NCBI RefSeq assembly: GCF_003172935.1
Contig: NZ_QGKS01000254.1
Span: forward strand, 1 to 64,000
Direction: 5' to 3'
Length of the DNA: 64,000 bases
Source of the DNA: Micromonospora sicca
GTDB lineage: Bacteria; Actinomycetota; Actinomycetes; Mycobacteriales; Micromonosporaceae
Shown here piece after piece: positions 50,639-56,756 of the stretch (its first letter is position 1; every line of letters starts with the position of its first letter). The translations under genes and the position numbers were made by a program. The notes beneath the pieces are model-generated. The model saw only the letters and a list, made by a program, of their open reading frames with translations, searched no databases and was not told the origin of the DNA.

Positions 50639-51475
50639 TCAGCGAAGGGCTGGCCTGATCTGGATGTAGTCGATGGCTAGCGACGCGGGGAATTGCGTCG
50701 AGTTGTTCGGAGAGCCGGGCCACCGACCGCCCACCGCCAGATTGGCCACGACGTACATAGGCTCGTCGGGCACCTCGTCGCCCTTGACCGTGAAGATCAG
50801 TTTTCCGTCGAGATACCAACGCAGCTTCCCCGGCAGCCACTCCAACCGGTAGACATGCCAGCCGTCCGCGAGGTCGGCGTTTCGCTCCGTGTGTGCGAGG
50901 GGCTCGCTCTTCCGATCCCGTCGGTGGAGTGACTGATAGCTCTTCCGCGTATTGCTGCCCAGCACTTCGACGATGTCGATTTCGGGTCGGGAGTCACGGA
51001 AGGCGGGGAGCATCCAGAGCGCGGACCAGAGGCCCTTCCCGGCCGGCACCCGAAGTCGAGCCTCGACCGCGCCGTAGGTGAACGCGAACCGCGGCTCGCC
51101 CCGCCGCTCCGAAGGACCGGAGCTGATCATCCCGGACCGGTACTGGAACCGTTCGCCGTCGGGGCTTTCGACGGGAACCGCCTCCGCGGTGAGGTACAGG
51201 ACCCCGTCCGCCACCGTCACCTGCGCCGGCTCGTACCACTGAAGCTCTTTGTTCGAGGCGATGGTGCATCCCCACCAGTGGCAGGTGCCCCAGGAGTCGG
51301 AGTCTAGCGACTCACCCTCGAAGCCGTCGGCGAGCGGCTGACTAGAGCTCTGCTCTATAGGTTCGGCAGGACCGCAGGAGGACTGTGGCCCCAACCCGAC
51401 AGCGACGACGAACAGTGCCATTCCCATGGCGATAAACCGGCGCCTAAACCGCAGCAATGGAGGAGGTGACTTCAC
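50639..51475 (-). CDS. GH16 family endoglucanase-like lipoprotein
   Basis: A secreted beta-glucanase of family GH16. The catalytic signature is SRPEIDIVEVLGSN (E-I-D-I-x-E), preceded by FTYGAVEARLRVPAGKGLWSALWMLP and followed by WHVYRLEWLPGKLRWYLDGK. The N-terminus has a hydrophobic stretch and QSSCGP, which could be a lipobox. GTG 51475 is given; ATG 51,436-51,430 region (MGMALFVVAVGLG) would give just the signal peptide, and an in-frame start at 51,541 exists. GH16 enzymes cut beta-1,3/1,4-glucans and related polymers. It is convergent with the glycan operon and could degrade or trim its product, or act on another polymer. Confidence 0.85.
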   Translation of the reverse strand: MKSPPPLLRFRRRFIAMGMALFVVAVGLGPQSSCGPAEPIEQSSSQPLADGFEGESLDSDSWGTCHWWGCTIASNKELQWYEPAQVTVADGVLYLTAEAVPVESPDGERFQYRSGMISSGPSERRGEPRFAFTYGAVEARLRVPAGKGLWSALWMLPAFRDSRPEIDIVEVLGSNTRKSYQSLHRRDRKSEPLAHTERNADLADGWHVYRLEWLPGKLRWYLDGKLIFTVKGDEVPDEPMYVVANLAVGGRWPGSPNNSTQFPASLAIDYIQIRPALR

Positions 51476-51541
51476 CGCTTCGTGATCACGCGGCTGCCTC
51501 TTGTGCCAGACTGCTACGCGGGTCCTGCGGAAAGACGTCAC

Positions 51542-51884
51542 TTGGCCAGGATAAACGTGGCATGCCCGACCTTCTGTTCACTTATCGGTTACCGGCTGCT
51601 CTTCGCGTTCGCCATCATCCTTCTCCAGCGGATCCACGATCTCAACTCGCCGAGTCTGGGCCCTGCTCCGGATCCTCGACATGGTCGCCGCGCCGCTGCT
51701 CGTCGCGTTCGTCATCATCATCCTCCAGCGGTTCCGCGACCTGAGCTGACGTCGCCCGGGCGACCCGTCGCGCCGCCGCAACGGTGCGAGCCGCGTGGCT
51801 CGCAACTCGACCCGTGGCTCGCCCGGGCCCTGGCCCCCCCGGCCGTCGGGCGACTCTCCCACTTCGTCCACCGCGCCATTCGCG
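51542..51884. other. Gene-free stretch between GH16 gene and tRNA array
   Basis: No standard gene. It holds two similar 48-base segments 100 bases apart (51,596-51,643 and 51,696-51,743) and the 23-base sequence shared with 27,634-27,656. The end of the tRNA array transcript should terminate here; a clear hairpin with T-run was not found. Confidence 0.5.
51596..51743 (+). repeat. Two imperfect 48-base direct repeats encoding hydrophobic peptides
   Basis: 51,596-51,643 and 51,696-51,743 are about 80% identical. On the plus strand they encode LLFAFAIILLQRIHDL and LLVAFVIIILQRFRDLS (stop), and nearly all differences are conservative hydrophobic changes. The second can start at ATG 51,681 (MVAAPLLVAF...). 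Neither has a clear ribosome binding site. Confidence 0.45.
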
Positions 51885-51959
51885 TACCCGGGGTGCGATT
51901 CGAACGCACACTGTCGGCTTCCTGAAAACCGTGCCTCCTGCCAGTTGGGCTACCCGGGG
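51885..51959 (-). tRNA. tRNA with CAG anticodon (Leu codon CUG), short variable loop
   Basis: Folds as a cloverleaf: acceptor CCCGGG paired with CCCGGG, with C1 opposite U72 unpaired; D-arm GCCCAACTGGCAGGAGGC; anticodon stem CGGTT/AGCCG with loop TTCAGGA, giving CAG; T-arm GTGCG-TTCGAAT-CGCAC; discriminator A73. Normal bacterial tRNA-Leu has a long variable arm; here the variable loop is five bases. No CCA is encoded. Last gene of the array. Confidence 0.75.
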
Positions 51960-51973
51960 GTGAACACACTGCG

Positions 51974-52047
51974 TACCCTCGGCGCGATTCGAACGCGCAA
52001 CCTGCGACACCTCATGCCGCCGCCTCTGCCAGTTGGGCCACGAGGGC
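51974..52047 (-). tRNA. tRNA with GAG anticodon (Leu codons CUC/CUU), short variable loop
   Basis: Acceptor GCCCTCG/CGAGGGT (G1-U72 wobble), D-arm GCCCAACTGGCAGAGGC nearly the same as in the neighbouring CAG tRNA, anticodon stem GCGGC/GTCGC with loop ATGAGGT giving GAG, variable loop AGGTT, T-arm GCGCG-TTCGAAT-CGCGC, A73. As in the CAG tRNA the long variable arm of tRNA-Leu is absent. No CCA encoded; 14 bases separate the two genes. Confidence 0.8.
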
Positions 52048-52052
52048 TCGTG

Positions 52053-52124
52053 CTGCGAGCGGAAGACTCGAACTTCCCTCTCCCGTTCCAGAGACGGGTG
52101 TGCTGCCGACTGCACCAGCTCGCA
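52053..52124 (-). tRNA. tRNA-Gln (CTG)
   Basis: Acceptor TGCGAGC/GCTCGCA, D-arm GTGCAGTCGGCAGCAC, anticodon stem CCCGT/ACGGG with loop CTCTGGA giving CTG, variable AGAG, T-arm GGAAG-TTCGAGT-CTTCC, G73 as usual for Gln. A complete cloverleaf; no CCA encoded. Five bases upstream of the GAG tRNA. Confidence 0.88.
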
Positions 52125-52157
52125 AAGGTTCCGCTCCGCCGTCGCGGATGCGGACCG

Positions 52158-52230
52158 TGCCCCGACCAGGATTCGAACCTGGGCTCTCCGCTTCCGTAGA
52201 GCGGCGCTCTTTCCGCTGAGCCACCGGGGC
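52158..52230 (-). tRNA. tRNA-Arg (ACG)
   Basis: Acceptor GCCCCGG/TCGGGGC, D-arm GCTCAGCGGAAAGAGC, anticodon stem CCGCT/AGCGG with loop CTACGGA giving ACG, variable AGAGC, T-arm CCAGG-TTCGAAT-CCTGG, A73. A34 would become inosine. Complete cloverleaf; no CCA encoded. First tRNA downstream of rtcB. Confidence 0.9.
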
Positions 52231-52234
52231 GTAC

Positions 52235-52261
52235 GACCGGCGCCCCCCTCGGGCGCCGGTC
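52235..52261 (-). terminator. Perfect 11-bp hairpin between rtcB and tRNA-Arg
   Basis: GACCGGCGCCC (52,235-52,245) and GGGCGCCGGTC (52,251-52,261) pair perfectly around a five-base loop, starting four bases after the rtcB stop codon. No T-run follows, so it could be a leaky terminator, an mRNA stabiliser or a processing site that separates the rtcB message from the tRNAs. Confidence 0.55.
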
Positions 52262-52264
52262 GGT

Positions 52265-53464
52265 CTAACCCTTCACGCAGACCACCTGCTTGAGGTGCGC
52301 GACCACCTCGACCAGGTCGTCCTGCTGCGCCATCACCTTGGTGATGTCCTTGTACGCGCCGGGGATCTCGTCGACCACCCCGGCGTCCTTGCGGCACTCG
52401 ACGCCGGCGGTCTGCCGGACCAGGTCCGCGGTGCTGTACGTCCGCTTCGCCTGCCCCCGCGACATCCGCCGCCCGGCCCCGTGCGAGGCCGAGCAGTACG
52501 CGTCCGGGTTGCCCTTGCCGCGCACGATGTACGAGCCGGTGCCCATCGACCCCGGGATGATGCCCAGGTCCCCCCGGCCGGCGCGGATGGCGCCCTTCCG
52601 GGTCACCAGCACGTCCACGCCGTCGTACGTCTCCTCGGCCACATAGTTGTGGTGACAAGAGATCGGCTCGCCGTACGAGACGTGCGGGAACTGGTCCCGG
52701 ACCACGCCGCAGAGCAGGGCGAGCATGACCTCCCGGTTGCGCCGGGCGTACTCCTGGGCCCAGAAGAGGTCCCGGCGGTAGGCGTCCATCTCCGGCGTGC
52801 CGGCGAGGAACACCGCGAGGTCCCGGTCGGGCAGGTCGACGTTGTGCGGCAGCCCGCGGGCCACCGCCATGTGCCGCTCGGCCAACTCCTTGCCGATGTT
52901 GCGGGAACCGGAGTGCAGCATCAGCCAGACCTGCCCGTCGTCCGGGCCGCCCTGCTCGACGCAGACCTCGATGAAGTGGTTGCCGCCACCGAGGGTGCCC
53001 AGCTGGTGCTGGGCCCGGTGCTCCAGCTGCGCGACCTTCCGGTCCAGCTCACCGAAGCGCCGCCAGAACGCGTCCCAGCCGGCGTGTGCCAGGCCCCGGA
53101 CCCGGCGCGGGTCGACCGGGTCGTCGCGCTTGGCGAACCCGACCGGGATGGTCGCCTCGATGGCCGAACGCAGCGGGGCGAGGTCGTCGGGCAGGTCGGC
53201 CGCGGTGAGCGAGGTCCGCACGGCGGACATGCCGCAGCCGATGTCGACGCCGACCGCGGCCGGCGAGACGGCCTGCCGCATCGCGATGACCGATCCGACG
53301 GTGGCGCCCTTGCCGAAGTGCACGTCCGGCATGACGGCGACGCCCTGCACCCAGGGCAGTGCGCCGATGTTGCGCAGCTGCTGCGCGGCCTGCGGCTCGA
53401 TGCCGTACGGGTCGGTCCAGACCCGTACCGGCGCCCGGGTGCCGGCCAGCGGGGTGAAACCCAT
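52265..53464 (-). CDS. rtcB: RtcB RNA ligase
   Basis: A 399-residue RNA ligase joining 2',3'-cyclic phosphate (or 3'-phosphate) to 5'-OH ends with GTP and Mn2+. Metal and active-site residues are visible: MPDVHFGKGATVGSVIAM, D74/C77 in GVDIGCGMSAVRTSL, H163 in GTLGGGNHFIEVC, H184 in MLHSGSRNIG, H271-H272 in ISCHHNYV, and the guanylylated histidine H328 in AYCSASHGAGRRMSRG. All are intact. ATG 53464 has GAGGAG eight bases upstream. tRNA genes lie 29 bases upstream and 34 bases downstream on the same strand, so it is likely co-transcribed with them. No PrfH, Ro60 or archease gene is nearby. The natural substrates would be tRNAs broken by anticodon nucleases. Confidence 0.95.
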   Translation of the reverse strand: MGFTPLAGTRAPVRVWTDPYGIEPQAAQQLRNIGALPWVQGVAVMPDVHFGKGATVGSVIAMRQAVSPAAVGVDIGCGMSAVRTSLTAADLPDDLAPLRSAIEATIPVGFAKRDDPVDPRRVRGLAHAGWDAFWRRFGELDRKVAQLEHRAQHQLGTLGGGNHFIEVCVEQGGPDDGQVWLMLHSGSRNIGKELAERHMAVARGLPHNVDLPDRDLAVFLAGTPEMDAYRRDLFWAQEYARRNREVMLALLCGVVRDQFPHVSYGEPISCHHNYVAEETYDGVDVLVTRKGAIRAGRGDLGIIPGSMGTGSYIVRGKGNPDAYCSASHGAGRRMSRGQAKRTYSTADLVRQTAGVECRKDAGVVDEIPGAYKDITKVMAQQDDLVEVVAHLKQVVCVKG

Positions 53465-53493
53465 CGTCGTCTCCTCGTGTCGGGGGGTGTTCG

Positions 53494-53567
53494 AGCGGCT
53501 GGCCGGATTCGAACCGGCGATCTTCACCATGGCGAGGTGACGCGCTACCTGACTGCGCTACAACCGC
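53494..53567 (-). tRNA. tRNA-Gly (GCC) with C33
   Basis: Acceptor GCGGTTG/CAGCCGC, D-arm GCGCAGTCAGGTAGCGC, anticodon stem TCACC/GGTGA with loop TCGCCAT giving GCC, variable AGATC, T-arm GCCGG-TTCGAAT-CCGGC, U73, which fits Gly. The near-universal U33 is C here. The D-arm resembles that of actinobacterial tRNA-Pro. No CCA encoded. Confidence 0.8.
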
Positions 53568-53592
53568 GTGGTCGTCCCGGGCGGGACGGACG

Positions 53593-53665
53593 TAGGCCGT
53601 ACGGGACTCGAACCCGTAACCGCCCGGCTGAGAACCGGGTGAGCTGCCAATTGCTCCAACGGCCC
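53593..53665 (-). tRNA. tRNA-Glu (CTC)
   Basis: Acceptor GGGCCGT/ACGGCCT (G1-U72 wobble), D-arm GAGCAATTGGCAGCTC, anticodon stem CCCGG/CCGGG with loop TTCTCAG giving CTC, T-arm ACGGG-TTCGAGT-CCCGT, A73. Complete cloverleaf; no CCA encoded. It lies 25 bases upstream of the Gly gene. Confidence 0.85.
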
Positions 53666-53699
53666 GTGGGACGGTAGGAAACCCGCCCCGGATGTGTCG

Positions 53700-53731
53700 C
53701 CCCGGCCGACGCGTCGGGGCGTCGGCCGGGG
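53700..53731. other. Perfect 13-bp hairpin between tRNA-Glu and the Trp-like tRNA
   Basis: CCCCGGCCGACGC (53,700-53,712) and GCGTCGGCCGGGG (53,719-53,731) pair perfectly around a six-base loop, within the 135-base spacer. Without a T-run it may separate two transcription or processing units. Confidence 0.55.
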
Positions 53732-53800
53732 TTGTGCTCATGCCATCCACTGTGGAGTTGAGAAGGAGCGACGTCGCCGGCCGGGGCCGGGACATTCGAG

Positions 53801-53877
53801 CAGGGGCGACAGGATTCGAACCTGCAACCGTCGGATTTTTGGGAATCCGGTGCTCTACCGGGTTGAGCTACGCCCCT
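53801..53877 (-). tRNA. tRNA-Trp-like gene with expanded anticodon arm
   Basis: Acceptor AGGGGCG/CGCCCCT, D-arm GCTCAACCCGGTAGAGC, T-arm GCAGG-TTCGAAT-CCTGT and G73 are those of an actinobacterial tRNA-Trp. The anticodon arm is 20 bases (CCGGATTCCCAAAAATCCGA) instead of 17. With the normal stem position the loop is TTCCCAAAAA (10 bases); extra T-A pairs could reduce it to CCCAAA. The anticodon could be CCA or CCC. Whether it decodes anything is open. First tRNA of the array. Confidence 0.75.
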
Positions 53878-53896
53878 GGGCGGGAGTGGGGTGACG

Positions 53897-53932
53897 AAAA
53901 AGCCGCCCGGTCCCTGAGCGGGGGCGGGCGGC
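53897..53932 (-). terminator. Intrinsic terminator upstream of the tRNA array
   Basis: Read on the minus strand: GCCGCCCG (53,932-53,925), a 15-base loop that can pair further internally, CGGGCGGC (53,909-53,902) and then TTTTT (53,901-53,897). This is a classic hairpin plus T-run, placed 20 bases after a short ORF and 20 bases before the first tRNA. Confidence 0.8.
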
Positions 53933-53951
53933 TGCGCGTGTCGCGCTGGCG

Positions 53952-54080
53952 CTAGTAGCGCCGCCACCCCGATTGCCACCGCTGCTGCCGGCAGCGACCC
54001 AGGCCTCGCTCGCCGGTGGGCAGCGAGGCACCACCGCGCGGCATGGGCCGCGGGGCTTCGGTGCGCAGATGCTGCGTCAC
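53952..54080 (-). CDS. Short Arg-rich ORF (possible leader peptide)
   Basis: A 42-codon ORF with AGGGAG six bases before GTG 54080. The product starts VTQHLRTEAPRPMPRGG and ends RQQRWQSGWRRY, with two Trp codons and a run of Arg codons near the stop. It ends 20 bases before the intrinsic terminator that precedes the tRNA/rtcB array, an arrangement like an attenuation leader. No family recognised; it could equally be an independent small protein. Confidence 0.5.
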   Translation of the reverse strand: MTQHLRTEAPRPMPRGGASLPTGERGLGRCRQQRWQSGWRRY

Positions 54081-54196
54081 GGCGTACTCCCTGGGTTGAT
54101 CCGGTTGACGTTGCCCCATGAAGGTAGGCGGCCCCTCGGGACACCGCAATGGATATTCGTGCGGATGGTTCGGTAGGCGCCGAAGGATCGCGGCCG

Positions 54197-55675
54197 TAGC
54201 GTCTCTGGTTTCCTATGTGATCCTCAGCGAGCCAGACTCCCTGCCGGTACTTCCGTCCCGGTTGATGATCGGGGTGGCGTGCACGTGGCGGTGGAAGCCG
54301 CGGCCGAGGACGGCCCCGCGAACCCGGTGTGGGTGTCGCGGAGCGGTGGTGGGAACCGTGTACGGCACCTGGCGAACCCGCCCTGACGGCTGGGTCTCCT
54401 GGGGTGTCCGTCCCGCCGGACGCTTGCCGGCAGTTCCCGGTGGGGGTTCTGCCGGGGCGGGAACCTGCCGTCGCAAGGGCAGCAGGCGTGAAGTCTTGAC
54501 CGCTGCAGGTCGGACCTGCCTCGGGGTAGGTACCGTCTTGCGTCGGTCCCGCACCGGCCTGATCGTGGCGGCTCGGGTTGGTCGACGCGTCCGGTGACGG
54601 ACCGGTGTGTCGGTGGCGGTCCGGATCGCGGTATTGCCGTTACGGCCGCGGCGGGTTTTGGGCTGGTTGGCGAGGCCCCGGGCGGCGATCCGCTGCGACG
54701 CGGCGTGGTCACGGTCCATCGACAGGCCACACGAGCAGGTGGCCCACCGGTACCCGGCCACGCGCCCCTGCGGTGTTTTGACGTGTTTGACCACAGCCCC
54801 GCAGCGGGGACAGCCCGATGATGTGCCACGCGCCGGGACAGTGACGACGGCGATGCCTGCTTTCGCGGCAAGGTGGGCGATGGCGGTGAACACGGTGCCG
54901 CGCACCGCACCAGACAGTCGCCGGTTGAGGCTGCGTGACCGGCCATGCGCCTCGAGTGTGGCGAGGTCCTCGATGTAGATGGCGGTGGCGCCGACCGCGG
55001 TGGCGTGGTCGACGAGCCACCGCGCCGCCGACCAGGCAAGAGCGTTGTTGAGATGCCGGATTCGGGCGCACACCGCCGAATGCTCAGCCTCTAGGAGGGC
55101 AAGCTTCGCATTCAATGCCGCTGCGGCAGGGTTGTGGGTGGGCCGGCCGTCACGCAGCCGCGTCAGATGGTCGGCTTTGGTTTTGAGGTGTTCGCGGTGG
55201 CGGCGTAGCCGCACCAGTTTCGCCGACACACCGGTCGCGTCGAACCGCAACGGGCGCCCTGCACGACAACGGAGCCGTCCCGGTCGAGGTCGGCCACGGT
55301 GGCGGTCAGCAGGGTGTTCACCCCCCAGTCGACACCCAGGGCACGCGTGTGGCCGTCCACCGGCGGCGGGGTGTGCGGGGTCTGGCAGGGCAGGTCAACG
55401 CGAACTTTGCCGTCGCCGGGCCGCAGCGTCGGCGTGCACACTTTCACCCCGGCGGGCACGGTCGCCGGCAGCACCACGTCGAAGGCATGCCACACCCAGT
55501 CGCGGTATGCGGCCGGCGCCGGGCACATCGGGAGCTGCGCCCACACCCGCACCATACGGCCGTCGACCCGGTCGACGACGACCTGTTGCCGATCGGCCGC
55601 AGCCAGGCTCACCTGCCGCGCCACGGCCGGCGGACCCTCCAACTCACACAGGTCCGCCGGCAGGTGACCATGCAT
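54197..55675 (-). pseudogene. Large TnpB element, copy 2: truncated and frameshifted
   Basis: Closely similar to copy 1 over the C-terminal two thirds. The frame from about 55,250 to 54,213 retains all three RuvC segments except the first, the zinc ribbon (GCPRCG, CSCG) and MDRDHAASQRIAARG. RuvC-I (LGVDWGVNTLLTATV) is in another frame upstream, because one C is missing near 55,258 compared with copy 1. The first 170 or so residues are absent: similarity stops abruptly at 55,675. The right end (AGCGTCTCTGG on the plus strand) is the same as in copy 1. The nuclease is therefore dead, but the guide-RNA region is intact. Confidence 0.88.
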
Positions 55676-55677
55676 GT

Positions 55678-55857
55678 CGAACCGGACGAGCCGGACGCCG
55701 GGTCGGCGGTCGGTCGGCGCGGCTGCACGCGCTGGTCGACGAGCTGGACGCGCTGGAGCCGGCGTTCACCGGGTACGACCGGCTCCGCTTCGGGGGACCG
55801 ACCTCCCGGGACAGCTGCGTCGACGCGGTGCGGGCCCGCTACCCGCGCTGCGAGTGA
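55678..55857 (+). pseudogene. 3' remnant of a gene interrupted by TnpB copy 2
   Basis: Directly beyond the truncated TnpB end, a plus-strand frame reads ARLHALVDELDALEPAFTGY, then DRLRFGGPTSRDSCVDAVRA and RYPRCE, to a TGA at 55,855-55,857. It has coding character but no start; I do not recognise the family. The codons overlap the 3' end of the M56 peptidase gene on the other strand by 19 bases. Confidence 0.45.
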
Positions 55858-56756
55858 GCGAGCTCCGCGCGTTCGAAGACGCGTTCGCCCTGGTGCTGGA
55901 CGGTCGCGGCGCCCAGGGTCAGCGCGGCGAGGACCAGGGCGAGCACGGCGACGGCCGGGCCACGTCGCGGGGTGGGCGGGTCGAGCAGGGCCCGTACCCG
56001 ATTCGGGACGTCGCCCCCGGTCGCGGCGGTCAGGAGGTCGCCGGGGTGGCGCCGTCGGGCCAGGGCGGCCCGGGCCAGGGCGCGGGCGACCAGCCGGCGG
56101 TCCCCGAGTCGGGCGGCGGCGTCCTCGTCGGCCCACCGTTCGACGGCGTTGCGCAGCGTCCGGGCGGTGGGGGCGAGTGACGGGTTGGCCGTGGCGGCCA
56201 GGTCGACCGCGGTGATCCACCAGGCGTGCCGGTGGGACAGGTGAGATCCCTCGTGGGCGAGCAGTGCGGCGCGTTCGTCGGGGGCGAGGGCGCGCAGCAT
56301 GCCGCGGGTGACCACGATGCGGCCGGTGGCCTCGGGGGTGGTGAAGGCGTCGGGAGTGTCGGTGTCGAGCACCACGAGGGAGCCGGGTTCGCCGAGTCGG
56401 CCGCAGTCGCGGTGCGCGGCGCGCATCGCCCGGGTCCGGCGGATGAGGAAGACGGCGGTGCGGGCGGCCGCGGCGGCGAGGGCGAGCAGGGCGGCGGCCG
56501 AGACCGGCCAGGGCACGGGAGCCTGCGACCGCAGCGCCTGGACCGACCAGGCGCCGGCCGCGGCGATCTCGGCGTCCTGGCCGATCCAGGTGGCGGCGAC
56601 GACCGCGGCGGCGAACCAGAGCGCCGAGGTGACGAGGAGGCCTGTCGGCGCGAGGAGCCGCACGGCGAGGGCGGGTCGGAGGGTACGGCTCAGCCATGGG
56701 CCGCAGCAGGCGTAGGCGACGGCGGACGCCAGCACCACCCCCAGGGCGACGATCAT
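55839..56756 (-). CDS. M56 (BlaR1/MecR1-like) membrane metallopeptidase
   Basis: A 305-residue membrane protein with helices at about 3-25, 35-58, 85-105 and 265-285. The zinc motif H-E-x2-H is in ALLAHEGSHLSHRHAWW, with the third ligand in VERWADEDAAARLGD. M56 proteins cleave BlaI-type repressors or other targets after sensing cell-wall stress. This one lacks the C-terminal penicillin-binding sensor of BlaR1, as is usual in actinobacteria. ATG 56756 overlaps the BlaI stop by 4 bases, so both are made together. Confidence 0.88.
   Translation of the reverse strand: MIVALGVVLASAVAYACCGPWLSRTLRPALAVRLLAPTGLLVTSALWFAAAVVAATWIGQDAEIAAAGAWSVQALRSQAPVPWPVSAAALLALAAAAARTAVFLIRRTRAMRAAHRDCGRLGEPGSLVVLDTDTPDAFTTPEATGRIVVTRGMLRALAPDERAALLAHEGSHLSHRHAWWITAVDLAATANPSLAPTARTLRNAVERWADEDAAARLGDRRLVARALARAALARRRHPGDLLTAATGGDVPNRVRALLDPPTPRRGPAVAVLALVLAALTLGAATVQHQGERVFERAELAHSQRG

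Noticed and set aside
27634-51825. The 23-base repeats as attL/attR of one integrated element
   Set aside because: They are inverted, not direct, so they cannot flank a single site-specific integration.
52265-53464. RtcB partner genes such as prfH, Ro60 (rsr) or archease in the neighbourhood
   Set aside because: None of the genes within 5 kb on either side shows these families' features.
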